DNA of 64,000 bases. Source: Symbiodinium natans. Its lineage: Eukaryota; Sar; Dinophyceae; Suessiales; Symbiodiniaceae. Of this stretch, positions 1 to 11,344 are shown piece by piece. Below the pieces are notes generated by a model that had not been told where the DNA came from, ran no database searches, and saw nothing but the letters and a program-made list of their open reading frames with translations. A program made the translations under genes and the position numbers. The stretch's first letter is position 1. Each line of letters opens with the position of its first letter. The DNA lies in contig CAJNDS010001635.1 of the NCBI GenBank assembly GCA_905221605.1, positions 436,001 through 500,000 on the forward strand, read 5' to 3'.

Positions 1-391
1 AACAGGCGCACTTTTTTAATCCCAGGTTACCGGGCAACCTACTAACTATTGTATAGTACCCTAGCCTGTACCTAGGAAGCTACTCACACCGAAACCGTCA
101 ACAGATCTTCATGGCGTAGAGAGCCAGGAGGCTTGGGGTGCAACAGGGCAACACGAGTTTAGGGTTTAGGGATGAAGATTCAGGCTTCCTACGAAAGCCT
201 TCCGATGCGAACCCTAAACTACCTTAATAAAGATGGACACCTGCAGGGCAGGGTTAGGGGTAAGGACGGTGACTGATTCATGGACGTTGGAGTGGGCTGC
301 GCAAGGAGGTTACAGCCTGCAGTTCCATAGCGAAAGCAGAGAAACCATGGGATGAAGAGTCTCGGGGATCAGATTTGCTTCTTGCGGATGA
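1..391. other. Host non-coding DNA
   Basis: No gene is recognised here. The stretch holds isolated TTTAGGG-type words (around 158-170) and otherwise unique, moderately GC-rich sequence leading up to the first PPR exon. Confidence 0.5.
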
Positions 392-495
392 AAGGAGATC
401 TTTGATGTCAAGATGCTGCCGGACAACGTGAGCTACACGAGCGCCATCACTGCGTGTGCGAAAGGAGGCCGGAACCGGCAAGCACTAGCAGTATA
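392..495 (+). CDS. Host PPR protein, exon-like segment 1
   Basis: This open segment reads KEIFDVKMLPDNVSY followed by TSAITACAKGG, a standard pentatricopeptide-repeat helix pair (the D-x-V-S-Y-T/S-x-A-I-x-A-C pattern). PPR proteins are helical-repeat RNA-binding proteins that act mostly in organelle RNA processing and are numerous in dinoflagellates. The frame opens after a stop at 389 and closes with TAG just after 492, so the true exon borders are uncertain. The same repeat style recurs at 1120, 1836, 4209 and 4828 on the same strand, so I infer one intron-rich PPR gene across about 4.5 kb. Two or more tandem PPR fragments cannot be excluded. Confidence 0.55.
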
Positions 496-1119
496 GCTCC
501 GATCAGATCAAATGCTGCCGTGTAGATAGTTCAGTTTTCAGAAGGGGTTGAGGAGGATCAAAGTGAGAAGTTGGGGTTCGTAGCTCGTCGTCGCGCACGA
601 GCGCGGGCAGGCTGCTGGCACGTCGCGATGCAGTTGCTGAGCCTGGACCGAAATTAGGAAGTATAGGGTATAGGGTTTGTGGGGTTTAGGGTTCAGGGTT
701 CAGGGTTTAGGGTTTTATAGGGTGGCCTGTGATCTTCTGCTTCCTGCAAGTACGTGGCAGTGGAAGGCTTCTCTTGAGATGTACATCTCGGCTCAGTGAA
801 TTGTCATACCATCTCCGACTGCTGGTGATCCCATGCCATCTCTGACAACGTGCGACAACGTGTGCGCGGAGCCGCTGCTGGGCCTGGTCACTTCGTGCCG
901 ACAAAGGGCTGGAAGACAACACGAGTGAGAGAGAGAGAGAGGAAGGAGTGGCAGAGAAAACGAGGGGAAGAGACAGCGGGGGGAGAGGAGAGGGGTGAGG
1001 GGGAGGGGGAAGAAGAGGGGAGGGGGCGGGAGTGGATTTAAGCGCTCACCATCACAACGCTAACCGGTACCGCATTCAACGCCTCCTAGCACTGCCGAAC
1101 TGGTGGTTCACACATGTTC
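496..1119. other. Host intron or intergenic DNA with TTTAGGG and GA-rich stretches
   Basis: The segment contains TTTAGGG-like runs at about 666-715 and a purine-rich (GA/GGGA) stretch at about 928-1035. Open frames here come from low-complexity purines, and no domain is recognised. Confidence 0.5.
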
Positions 1120-1200
1120 ACAGTCAGGAAAGAGATGAGCGCAGCTCGCTTCAACGGCGATTTGTTCGCATACAACGCCGCGATACGAGCTTGCAAGGCT
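1120..1200 (+). CDS. Host PPR protein, exon-like segment 2
   Basis: An acceptor-like ...ttcacag is followed by a frame reading RKEMSAARFNGDLFAYN then AAIRACKA, a clear PPR motif. It lies downstream of segment 1 on the same strand and is probably the next repeat of the same gene. The downstream border is not certain; the frame runs on to a stop near 1270. Confidence 0.5.
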
Positions 1201-1835
1201 TCTTGTCTGCCCGGGAAGATGTCTCAGCCATTTCTGCGTGGTGCACTGCTTTCTTTGTGTCTGTTGGCATAAAGGTAGCTAGGCCAAAGGAACTTCCAGT
1301 ACGGCGCCCCATTTGCAGCTTCGGAACCGGAGGTCTGCAGCACGTCTCCCTCCCCTGTTCAATCGCAAGAGATCCCATCCCACTCATGACACATCGCCCC
1401 AAGCCTCGCGAACTCGCTTCAGATCTCCGACGTGTTCAATCCAAATCCCCGGCCCGAAACCCCCATGTGAACTCCAACGCTTCAACGAGGCTGCTGGACA
1501 TTGGCCCCTGGCCCTGGGCTGCTCGATTTCCTGCTCCAAGCAGAGTCGAGAGTGGGTTTGGGTTTTGGGTTTAGGGTTTAGGGTTTATTTGGAAACTGGG
1601 CGATGTAGGACCGACTCTGGGTCCAGTTGAAGGCTGGTTCATGATCTCCGCTGGGCAGGAGAGAACGGTAAGCATGGGAGGTCAGGTACCATAAAGCCAA
1701 AAGCGACAAGTCCTAATCAATCTCGAAGCCGACCACCACTATTCTGAAAAAGAAACCGCAAGGCACTATGAATGCTCAGGTTCTTCCGAGTTGTGAGCAC
1801 TCTGTACGCTCTAATCACTAAGTTGTGTGCGAACC
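1201..1835. other. Host presumed intron of PPR gene
   Basis: No recognisable protein domain is present. A short TTTAGGG array occurs near 1567-1588. Long open frames exist on both strands but lack recognisable content. Confidence 0.4.
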
Positions 1836-1930
1836 AGGCAAAGGCACTTTAAGTTCACTCAAGGCCTTCTCGATGCCATGCCTCCAGCTGCCCTAGCGCC
1901 TGATGTGATCAGCTACAGCTCCGCCCCTCG
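1836..1930 (+). CDS. Host PPR protein, exon-like segment 3
   Basis: After an acceptor-like aaccag the frame reads FTQGLLDAMPPAALAPDV followed by ISYSSAPRR, again a PPR motif with the D-V-I-S-Y-S-S-A signature. Same strand and spacing style as the other segments. Confidence 0.5.
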
Positions 1931-3184
1931 CAGAAATTTGGGGAGTTTTTGGAATGATTGCATGACGGCAGCACAAGACATGTACAGGAAAACCTTCGTC
2001 AAAAGCATTGGCTTGAGATAGGTGCGACTCTGTTTTATCGTTGCTTTTTTGCGGAGGTCGCCAGCGTCAGCGAGGCTTATCTGCATAAAGTGGCATGTCG
2101 CAGCTCAAAGGAGGACAGCAAAAGAACACAAGAGCCTAGATGTCATAGATATTCGAATTCCCGAAGAATCTTTCTGGCTCCCGGATCAAGGGCGATGCCG
2201 GCTGCTGGGAGCTGGCACCGCAGCTGCTGCTGCACATGGCGCGAGGCACCTTGGGATGCTGATTGACGCAGAAGCTATTGTAGGCGCGCGTATGTCCATC
2301 TCGGGATCTCTGAAATGCCTTCTTTTGTCTTCAGACGCAGCAGCCCCCCAAGCAACCTAATTCGGCCTGGTAGGCAGCCCGCGAGCATAGCAGCCTTATG
2401 GTTCCTGCCCACCACAGGCAGCGTTGCATCCAACGTAATCAGCCGGTGCCTCAGCCTTGTGCTGTCCATGTCGCGATGTATCCTGTGCCAAGCTTCACCC
2501 CCCCGAACCTCCCTAAACCCTAAACCCTAAACCCTAAGCCCGAAGCCCTAAGCCCTAAGCCCTAAGCCCTAAGCCCTAAACTGAAGATCCAAAGGATTCG
2601 GCTCCAGAGCTTCGGTCTGTGAACCTAAGCCATCGAGAGTTGAAAGTACTGTAGCCTGAGCCCAGCCTACAGCATGGGATCACAGATCCTAGGTAGGATG
2701 AAGGGGACTCTTTAAGGGGAACCCTTCCTAACCCTCTTCTGGATCTCTTAAACAGCGACCTTATTCAGAGGGTCTATATCCCCAAGGGTCCCCCTAATTC
2801 ATTCCCCAAACAGCGGTACTGCAAACGTTGTATAGTCACTTAGTCTGTCCTGTCCATGATTGTCTTTCGGCCCCTGTTGCAATGCCCCTCACGTCAAAAA
2901 AGCGAGCATTGTCTTGACATCTAATGCTGGCCATATGCAGGTACTACATGAGTACTCTGTAGGCTGTGGGGACTCCACACATTTGGATCACCCTCAACCC
3001 TGAAAGCCATTCTTGGCTTCAAAAAGTATCTTTACAAGTATAGCTGCAGCTGCAGTCCCCCACTTCAAAGTCGCCACTCCTCAATTCTTACACCCTCTAC
3101 CAACAGTCCGCATGAGGTCTCAGCGCCGGCATCCGTGCCTTCGACCGGGGAAATGCGTGGAGAGAGGCGCCGACAAGTTGGGTC

Positions 3185-3215
<31 letters not shown>

Positions 3216-4208
3216 CTTCTTCTTCTTCGTCTCCTTCTTCTTCTCCTCTCGGTAGCCCAGGGGTACCCTTTCATGGTTCAGTCTTTCAAAGATGTTGTAT
3301 CTGTGACCGCAGGTAGAACGAGGCTCGAAGGAGGCTTGAGGTTTAAAGTATCTGGGGGCGGGAGCTGAATCCCTTCCCCCTATTATTTAAACGCCCCCCC
3401 CCCCCCGCCCCTTTTATGGAAACTCGAAATGTATTTTTAATATTACGGGAATGTTTGTTATCCATATGTCATATTTTGGGTCCAAAGGGTTTAGGGTCTA
3501 GGCTTCAGGGTTTGGAGGGTTTAAGCCCTAAACCCTAAACCCATAAAGCAAGACACAAGATCGATCATTAGATCGTATGAGTAGTGAGGTAGGCTGTGGA
3601 GAGCCAGGCTCACAGACAGCTAAGTGCTGCGAAATGACTGGGAGGGAAGGGAGGGCTGGGAGGGAAGGGAGCTTCAGGATGTTGGTTGGGTTTAAAAGGC
3701 GGGGTCGGTTTCGGCAGGATTTTCCGGAAAGTGTGTTTATAATTCGGGGTACGTGTAGTACAACGGGGAAGCGGTTAGCTGAAACCGAAGAAGGTTCTGA
3801 AGAGTTTGCAGGTTTCCGTGCCACTTGGGGGCTCTTCCCAGGCACTCGAACTCTTCTGGTCGATGCCGATGCGGAAGGCTGCATTGGCAGGGGCAAGGGT
3901 CAGGGCAAGAGAGAGCCACGAAATGGGACTGTGGCCTATATGCATCCTATATACCCTGCGTTGTGGGGCTACAGGACACTCTTGTGGGCGCTTTGGGGAA
4001 GTCCAGGCATGCGGCATACGCTGTCAAGAAAGGAAAATGTTTTCCAAATTGCTAGTAGTAGTTTAGTAGTATTTGGAGTGCATCTACAGGGATGTCATCC
4101 TGCCTGCCCCAGCCTGTCGAATGCTGTCAAGCAGACAAGTGTCCCACAGCGCACCCTAGGTTACCCTAAACCCTACACCCTAAACCCTAAACCCTAAACC
4201 CTACACAG
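1931..4208. other. Host intronic/intergenic DNA rich in simple repeats
   Basis: No gene is recognised with confidence. The segment includes a degenerate CCCTAAA/CCCTAAG array (about 2515-2580), a (CTT)n microsatellite (3187-3246), a poly-C run (3393-3408), TTTAGGG words (3487-3545) and a CCCTAAA array just before the next exon (4162-4205). A frame around 2190-2290 (alanine-rich, GAGTAAAAAHGARHLG) could be a further exon, but I cannot name it. Confidence 0.45.
3187..3246. repeat. (CTT)n microsatellite
   Basis: A run of about 15 TTC/CTT units with a few interruptions, next to a GC-rich host segment. The long Phe, Leu or Arg runs in the three frames are artefacts of this repeat. Confidence 0.9.
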
Positions 4209-4310
4209 GTCCTGCCCAATCCCTTCAGCTACAGCTCTGCCGTCAACGCTTGTGGGACGTGCCTGGCCTGGCAGATGGCCCTTTGTGTTGTGCCATGGCG
4301 GCATTCAGAG
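4209..4310 (+). CDS. Host PPR protein, exon-like segment 4
   Basis: Directly after a CCCTAAA array and an acceptor-like cctacacag, the frame reads VLPNPFSYSSAVNACG then TCLAWQMAL, a PPR motif. The array-plus-CAG context shows telomere-like repeats extending to the 3' end of an intron. Confidence 0.55.
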
Positions 4311-4311
4311 G

Positions 4312-4430
4312 TTTAGGGTTTAGGGCTTAGGGGTTTAGAGTTTGGGGTTTAGGGTTTTAGGGCTTTAGGGTTTAAAGGTTCTGGTATGTTCCGGTAAGGG
4401 AGCCCTGTAAGCCCTAAACCCTAAACCCTG
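4312..4430. repeat. Degenerate TTTAGGG array, reversing to CCCTAAA
   Basis: About a dozen TTTAGGG-like units with one-base variants run to about 4378. CCCTAAA units in the opposite orientation follow at about 4411-4428. Confidence 0.8.
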
Positions 4431-4827
4431 TTCCGTGCAGAGTGGCCGTAAGGTCAGCTAGGCGGGTGGCAAGAAAACCCTTAACCCTCTATGGGTGGAG
4501 GACCCTGCAGAAACCCTGTAGGGAGAGCAGACGTGTAGTTGCGCCCGAGTTGAACTGAGCTCGATGATTTTACATTGTTGGGGGGCGGGGGACGACGAGT
4601 CAAAGACGCAAGCCACGACTCCCGTTTGTGCACTCAAGCGCCCTTCAACCTGCAAGCTGTACCTTCAACTTGATACCCTGAGCGATCCTCTAACCCCCAA
4701 GCTGCTGTCTAAACAGGATCCCCATAACGACCTTTCAAAACAGAGAACAACCCCCCAGATGGAGTGGGTCTGTTCTACGCAGGATCCCATAAACCCCTCC
4801 AAACAGAGAGCGGCCCCTCAGATGGAG

Positions 4828-4930
4828 TCCTCCCCACCTGGCCGCGTTTCCTTCGGCGCGGCCGTGGCTGCCTGCGCTGGGGCGACTGCATGGGCAGCCT
4901 GGTTGCTGCGTTACGTCGAACGGAGACTTT
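4828..4930 (+). CDS. Host PPR protein, exon-like segment 5
   Basis: The frame reads PPGRVSFGAAVAACAGAT then AWAAWLLRYVE, compatible with a degenerate PPR repeat (V-S-F-x-A-A-V-A-A-C-A). It is the last recognisable repeat of the putative PPR gene and is weaker than segments 1-4. Confidence 0.4.
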
Positions 4931-6617
4931 GTAAATCTTTTTTTGCTGCAGAAGCGATGGACCCCTTCGCCTCATCGCAACAAAGGGGGTTCGGCGTTCA
5001 GCCTGTGCAGTCCTGGCACACACCCTGAAAGAAGCTTAGGCCTGGCCCGGTTTTGGATCTGTATTCTCAGCATCAGCAGCATCATCGCCATCCTTGTCAC
5101 TACCATTATGATCATGATCGGTGTTGTTGATTCTGTGTATTCAGTTTCGGGGTTCCGGGTCAAGTTTAGTGTTCTCAGGAAGCTCATGGCTCATGACGCC
5201 CCACTTCTGGCAGATCGCCTAGCCCGCAGGATGCACAGTAGGCTCAAACTCCAAGCGCTTGGAAACACCAACTAATAGCATTGGCGGAGGCCGCATACTC
5301 TAGTACCTCTATCCAGCACCACTGATGCAGAAACCTACAAGGCTATATTTCTCTAATTGTTATATTATTAGAAAGTTATTATTCAATATCTTATATTCTT
5401 ACTACATGGTCCCATGGTTATATATATATAAATACATATGCATGCATATATATATATATATATACTAATATTACTTTTTTTACTATGTCGTAAATCCGAT
5501 TGCTATATTTATCATATCCTCATCTCAGTGTTTGCCAGGCCCCAGCCGTGTCTCTTCTACGAGGAATGGCGGCTGCGGAGCTTCTGCCCGGGGCGGTCGA
5601 GGTGCGCGCAGTGGGTTTAGGGATTAGGGTTTAGGGTTTAGGGGGTCCGTTGACGGCCCACTATTGCAAGATGCACAGTTCATTCCTTTTGGGTCGTTCT
5701 CTAAACTCGGGTCCCTGTTGGGGTCCTATTATAAGGGTGCCGTGCTAGATGTAGTAGGATCCAAACAGAAGCCCCAATGTAGAGAACTAGTTACTCATGT
5801 ATCATGTTTCCTTAAACATTCGAAGGTAAGCATATAATACTAATACTAGTCATAATGAGATAATCAGAATCATACTCATAATAGTAGTATTGAAGCGAAT
5901 TGAGTGTCACTACCTGGTGAGGTGGGCACGGCAGCATTTGCCGTGCGCGACGCCTGTGGCCGCAATGCCGCGCTTCGGGTGCATTTGAACAATGTTTTGA
6001 CCTGGGGCTGTTTCTCTTGTTTGTAAGGTCTTCTCTTGCAGATGCCATGCCAGCCGAAGGAATCACTTGTCATGTGAACAACGCAGGAAGTTGCTGGTCA
6101 TGCCTTCCATTCCGGGACGGTTTCGGTCCAAGAATAGATGAGTGACTGGTGTAGTCGGAGTCGGAGAATCATCGCCAGTGAAGAGCAGCCTGGTAGCTAA
6201 AAAACACGACACACAAGAACTGGAATTGCAGCTGACACCCACCAAGCGTTTGCGATGAGGCGATTCAATTTCTCAGAGACATGGCCATGCTCTGGCGGGC
6301 AGAGTCTCGTGGAAGGAGGTGTCTTGCCCGGTGGATTCTGGTTTAGGGTTGAATTACTTAGGTATAGGCGTGCGGTAGCTACAAGGGTGGCTTTACCGCT
6401 TATACCCCTACACGAACTCTGCTTGTACATACTCACGAAGCTTCAAGCAGAGGGTGCACGGTACAGGGCCGAATCCTATCACAATCACAAGAAAAGGGCA
6501 GTGCCTGCCAAGTGCTGAAGTAAGCGCATCAGTTCAGGGTTAAGAGCGTCCCTGATCCCAGCTTTCAATCGCAAGCCCAGCAGCAGCAAACATGCAACTC
6601 TCCTCAGACGTAAAAGT

Positions 6618-6697
6618 TGAGTTAGGGTTTAGGGTTTAGGGTTTAGGGTTTAGGGTTTAGGGTTTCAGGTTTAGGGTTCAGGGTTTAGGGTTTAATT
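6618..6697 (+). repeat. TTTAGGG array
   Basis: Around ten TTTAGGG units with a few TTCAGGG variants, internal to the contig and so interstitial rather than a chromosome end. Confidence 0.9.
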
Positions 6698-6821
6698 ATA
6701 GGGTTGTGAGATCTCACTCTCCACGTTGGTCCACGGCCACATGCCTTGGATGCACCGAGTTCACCGCCGCCGCGGCTTGACAGAGCCTACCCTGGAGAGA
6801 TTCTCGGCACAGGCCTCCAGC

Positions 6822-6913
6822 CTAGGGTTTAGGGTTTAGGGTTTAGGGTTTAGGGTTTAGGGTTTAGGGTTTAGGGTTTAGGGTTTAGGGTTTAGGGTTT
6901 AGGGTTTAGGGTT
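6822..6913 (+). repeat. TTTAGGG array
   Basis: About 13 perfect tandem TTTAGGG units, one of the most homogeneous arrays in the window. Confidence 0.95.
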
Positions 6914-7470
6914 GATAAACGAGAGCTGCAAAAGTAAGTTAAGAACGGGCTACTTTACACAAAAGCTAGCCAGCTGGAACCATCTGCAACTAAGCCTCCG
7001 AACGGAAGCTTGTCATGGTGCAGGGGAAGGACTGCTTGCTGCGAACAAGCCCGAGGGCATCAAGACGGAATCGCCGCTCGTCCTGACTGAATTTTTAATG
7101 ACCCCAGCTCTCCAAAGGGTTTAGGGTTTAGGGTTTTGGGTTTTCGGGTTTAGGCCCATCTCCCCATTGCAGGGCACTTTATGGGGCTTCATGAACTCTG
7201 AGGAATTCCAGGTTGCCCCCAGCTTCCTTACATTCCCCCCCCCCCCCCAAATCCCCAAACACAGTTCAGCTAGGCGGGCGAAATCAAAACAACCACCCTA
7301 AACCCTAAAACCTGAACCCTGAACCCTAAACCCAAAAAAACCAACCCTATGACCCTCAGATTCGTGGCGGAGCTTGCCTTGCGCCTCACCGGGCGCAGGG
7401 ACGGCCTCTTCCCAGCCTCGCGCCTGGATTTCCCAACCTCAGGTCGGTGTGGGGAGCGGGGGAGGGTTCA

Positions 7471-7550
7471 GAAACCCTAAACCCTAAACCCTATACCCTA
7501 TGCCCTATACCCTAAACCCTAAACCCTAAGCCCTAAACCCTAAACCCTAC
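7471..7550 (-). repeat. CCCTAAA array with CCCTATA/CCCTAAG variants
   Basis: About eleven heptamer units in the CCCTAAA orientation with point variants. Confidence 0.85.
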
Positions 7551-8089
7551 AACAGACCCAAACCCTGCCTTGCGTTCAACCAGCTAGTTATGCGGGAGCG
7601 AACAAAAGCCCTAAGAACCCTAAACCTTGTAGGGTTCAGGGTTGTAGGGTTTGTGCCCAGCTTGGAGCAGAGGATGGGTGTGGAGGGTTTGTAGGCCTTA
7701 GAGGGGCTTCTGAGTACTTTGAGTGTGTAGTTTCTAGGAACTGTCAGCTCCACTTGCCCATCCCTGCCTAAGCCCACACCTGAAGTAGGGCTTTGTGTAC
7801 GGCGAGGGTGCGGGAGGCGGGCTGAGAGTTGGGGATTTCGGGGTCATGGGCCATTGTCGTGGGGCTCCATGTACACAGCTCGCACCACGCTGCTTGAAGA
7901 GGCGTTCTTCCGGTGGCCTTTGGAAATGCCGAGCCTCTTGGCTTTCACAGCGGGCCCGGTAGCTGCTGGTGCAGGCAAGGATGATTTCTCCGGGTTTCGG
8001 GGTTCGATCTTGCGAGTTGGGGCGGGGAGGGGGTCGTTTCCCCTTCTTTTCTTCAGTTCCCGTTGCATCCTTTATACACTATATGTCTG

Positions 8090-8229
8090 CTTGGAGGTTC
8101 ATGGTACTTATTAGCCACTGATAACTGTACTTATAACCTACTTATAAGCCCCTTCAGTGCCCTAATATGGGGATAAGTACAGTGAGAAGTGCCCTTACAA
8201 TAAGTTAATAAGTACCATGAACCTCCAAG
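8090..8229. mobile_element. Inverted-repeat element family A, copy 1
   Basis: The ends are inverted copies of CTTGGAGGTTCATGGTACTT extending a few bases further (about 24 bp matched). The 140-bp interior is AT-rich with no coding capacity. Related copies lie at 9980 and 49711. No clear target duplication was found. Confidence 0.75.
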
Positions 8230-9067
8230 TATAACCCTAAACCCTAAACCCTAAACCCAGTATCTGAGGTCGCTGTCTACACGTTGGCTGCAGGCCCAAC
8301 TGGCCGGTCGGCTGGCCTCTTGGCGTTTGCATTTCATCAGACAGACTCGGGTTTAGGGCTGAGGGTTGAGGGGTTAGGGTTTAGGGTTTAGGGTCCCTTC
8401 ATCCAAAGTCCGTTGCTCAAAAGGGTCCCTTCATCCGGAAGATGTTTCATTTGGATTCAACGCATGCTGCCATCATGTTGTTGCAAGCAGATCCAGCTGC
8501 AACGGCCGGTGCAAGATGGTTTACCCCAGCTTCATACGCGTGTTGTAGAGTGGATGGCGAGAATGGGGCGGATCATCGCAACTCAAAGCAAGTTTAGGGG
8601 AGAATCTCCGAGGCTATTGGCTTATCGGCTGGGTTTCCCTTGCATCGCCTGACAAGACATCTCCTTGAACTGCCGTGATGGAAAAGTCCCTGCGACAGCA
8701 GACGTCGAAAATCAAAGCTTAACGCAGCAAAGTATAGAAACGAGAAGCTCTCCTCAGATGTGAAGCCCTGAAGCCACTCCTGCGTCAAGGTGCAGAAGGC
8801 ATATGTTTGTCTTTGACGCCCGGTTGCACTTCGGTTTTGTTCAGGGTGGGCGCCCAGGGGGGGGGGGGGGGGCGAGGAGGAGGCCACACGTCAGTTGCAC
8901 TTACACAAACCTGACTCAACCCTGAAACCGAGAACCCGTTAAAACAGAGTACAAACCGCGAACCCTAAGCCATGCTAGATCTTCACCAGCCTGAGTCTTA
9001 CGGCCCTGTAAGCCCTAGCGAAACCCTAACCCCTATCTCGCAGACTCTCTCTTGAATGGACCCTCCT

Positions 9068-9110
9068 CCGCCCCCCCCCCCCCCCCCGCCCCCCCCCCCC
9101 CCCCCCCCCT
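9068..9110. repeat. Poly-C tract
   Basis: Two long C runs separated by a single G; such tracts are also prone to length errors in assemblies. Confidence 0.9.
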
Positions 9111-9751
9111 GTCCCACAAAGGCACCCCTAATAATCCCTCAGCCCCATAAACCATAAACTCTAAACCCTAAAGGTCCTAAACCCTCAGCCCCATAAACCC
9201 TTGACAAAAAACCCTAAAGGCCCTCAGCCCCATAAACCCTAAACTCTAAACCATTCTAAACCCTAAAGGCCCTAAATCCCCAGAAACCCTAAACTCTAAA
9301 CCCACACCGGCCCTAAACCTTAATGGTTTTCTCAACTTGGAGGTGAGGGGACAAGCCTCGGACCGGTCGACACGGAAGGCTTCGTTGATGTGCCGCTACT
9401 TACTCTGGAGATTGCCGCCTGCCAGCAGTTCGCTACTATGGTTTAGGGTGTTTGTGGCTTGTGCTTGATGGGTTATAGTAGGCCCTGTATAGGTGCTGTA
9501 TATCTCCCTTATTTTGGTGTAAGAGAGTCGCATTCGAGTTTGTTTGGCAGAGCGGCTTTTGGGGGGGGCCAGCGCCGGTCTTTGCCCCTGACTGAGGGCT
9601 TCGTAGCCGAGTGGAGATAATTTGGCTGCCTCACATCATCCCTGTACTTAAGTTTCTTGGAACCTGGAGAAGCAAAGCCCGGATTGAGGGGTTTTTGGCA
9701 AAACCCAGAACCATGAACCCCAAACCCACTCCACGCAACAAACGACTCAAT

Positions 9752-9843
9752 GGTGGTGGTGCTGGTGCTGGTGCTGGTGCTGGCGCTGGCGCTGGCGCTG
9801 GCGCTGGCGGTGGTGTTGGTGGTGGTGGTGGTGGTGGTGGTGG
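9752..9843. repeat. (GGTGCT)n / (GGC GCT)n / (GGT)n microsatellite
   Basis: Hexamer-based tandem repeat giving artefactual Gly-Ala and Pro-Ala frames on the two strands. No gene is implied. Confidence 0.9.
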
Positions 9844-9979
9844 CAGGGTGCATAAGAATGGTGCTTTTCTGAGCTCATCCGCTTTCTGTCTTGTCTTACC
9901 GAAGCGGGAGCAGTTCACCCACGCTCTTCCTATCTTGCTTTTTCCCTTTTCCGGAAGCTTGGGCAATTTACCCGCAGTA

Positions 9980-10073
9980 CTTGGAGGTTCATGGTACTTA
10001 ATAACCCAACTATAGCTGCACTTATAAACCAATTACAGTTATAATTGGGTTATAAGTACCCTGAACCTCCAAG
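9980..10073. mobile_element. Inverted-repeat element family A, copy 2
   Basis: A 94-bp element with the same ends as copy 1 (CTTGGAGGTTCATGGTACTT and its complement with one change). It has a short AT-rich interior and no coding capacity. Confidence 0.75.
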
Positions 10074-10929
10074 TAGCCCCCCAAACCCCTAAAGCCTAAA
10101 CCCTAAACCACCGGTACGCCCAAAGATCATCTGGAGGACGGCCTTACGAGCCGCAGCGAAGTCAACGACCTCGGCCGGGAAGCGCGGACTGAGTACAAGG
10201 CCTGAACACATGGCAGTTGAGAAGTTAGGGTTTAGGGTTTCGGGTTTAGGGTTTAGGGTTGTTTGAATTTGCAGGCTCTAGGGTGAGTGGTAGGGTTTAG
10301 GGCGTCCGCGAGGCAGCTCCACGGAAGCCAACAGAATTTCCTGCCCTCCACCCCCTCTCTCCCTGTATAAGCTTTTGGCCAGTTTACGTCTTCAAAGCTG
10401 CATTCGAGAACCGCTTGTGGCTGCAGGTTCTCAATCGCTTTCAGGCTCCACTTTCGGATGACGAGGCCGCTGTGCTTGGCACGGCTCGTTCTTGAGAGCA
10501 AGGGTGTAAGTTCAATGCTCGAGAACTGTCGTCGTTGCTCCCCTAGCAGTGCTTTTGCTGCGTTCCCTGTATGTGCCTAGCCGGCTGGATTCACACAAAG
10601 TTCCCTATTCGGTACCTAAACAATCCTGCAACCCTCGTCTCACTTAAAAGGGGAGGCTCGCGGGTCCTCAGATCAAAGGCACTGGCCTGGCCACCTCGCA
10701 ACCTCATGATGGCTTTAGAGGTTTCAATCTGCTACACAAGCCCCTCTTCCCAAAGAAATCAGGACTTGCAGCCCATGGCATCATGCAAAGCACCCGATGA
10801 AGCTGTACATCCCCCTATACATACCCTTTACGTAGTGCTTCAAAACCCAACTTTTCAACTTTTGGCCTCTTACAAGGTAGTCTTATTCTGAAAGTTCGCA
10901 CTTTTTGCCCAATGGATATTTGGGAAGTA

Positions 10930-11058
10930 AGTTTAAGGGGGTTCCCTCCAACTCCACGGACTTGTGTGGGCCAGGCCGAGAATTCTGAGCTGATGTTGCT
11001 TTCTGCACACCCGATCACGGGCCGCACGCATCAAATCCGAGCCCTGGCCTCGAACCGC
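10930..11058 (+). CDS. Host RluA-family pseudouridine synthase, exon 1 of recognised part
   Basis: The frame reads TPRTCVGQAENSELMLL then SAHPITGRTHQIRALAS. The stretch P-x-T-G-R-T-H-Q-I-R is the signature downstream of the catalytic Asp region in RluA-type pseudouridine synthases, which isomerise uridine to pseudouridine in rRNA or other RNA. The catalytic HRLD segment expected further upstream was not located. A TTTAGGG-containing intron (about 11059-11123) separates this from the next exon. Confidence 0.7.
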
Positions 11059-11123
11059 ACAGGGTTTAGGGTTTAGGGTGTTCAGGTTCCTAAAGCCCAG
11101 CATACCCTCCTAGCCCCCTCCAG

Positions 11124-11180
11124 CCAAGGTGTGCACATGGCTCATCTGGGACGGCCTTTGATTGGTGATCGAACATATGG
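11124..11180 (+). CDS. Host RluA-family pseudouridine synthase, exon 2 of recognised part
   Basis: After ...ccctccag the frame reads GVHMAHLGRPLIGDRTYGR. This is the conserved H-(x)-L-G-x-P-L-I-G-D-x-x-Y-G element that directly follows the TGRTHQIR motif in RluA proteins. Its order and strand fit exon 1. Confidence 0.7.
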
Positions 11181-11344
11181 CAGGTGTGCTGCTGCTTATG
11201 CTGTAGCCTTGAAATCGGGACTTAGTGGATCCGGAGAATGCACAACTCCTTCTGTAGTATCATGAATCCAGGAGCTGCGTTTACAATAAATGGCCGTGGC
11301 TCACGGAGTTTGGGGATCAGATCATGGCTGTCAGCGCCGTTTGC

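Larger units (their letters stand above)
4931..8089. other. Host non-coding DNA with telomere-like arrays
   Basis: No gene is recognised with confidence. Contents include an AT-rich patch with (TA)n (5340-5520), TTTAGGG arrays (5610-5642, 6618-6697, 6822-6913, 7108-7150), CCCTAAA arrays (7295-7335, 7471-7550), a poly-C run (7237-7249) and an imperfect GGGTCC-type inverted-repeat element (about 5688-5800). Exon-like frames near 5563-5612 and 5935-6020 on the + strand carry no domain I can name. Confidence 0.45.
8230..10929. other. Host non-coding DNA
   Basis: No firm gene. Contents include CCCTAAA and TTTAGGG runs (8233-8260, 8348-8395, 10207-10260), a poly-G run (8859-8872), long poly-C runs (9068-9110), a degenerate CCCTAAA region (9121-9320) and a (GGTGCT)n microsatellite. 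An exon-like + strand frame at about 10385-10500 ends VLNRFQAPLSDDEAAVLG and could be an unrecognised exon. Confidence 0.45.

Noticed and set aside
1032-1574. A 180-codon + strand frame as a host gene
   Set aside because: The PPR segment at 1120-1200 is in another frame; this frame has no recognisable content and starts in a purine-rich repeat.
6822-6913. True telomere or chromosome end
   Set aside because: The array is internal, one of many in both orientations, with exon-like sequence on both sides in the window.
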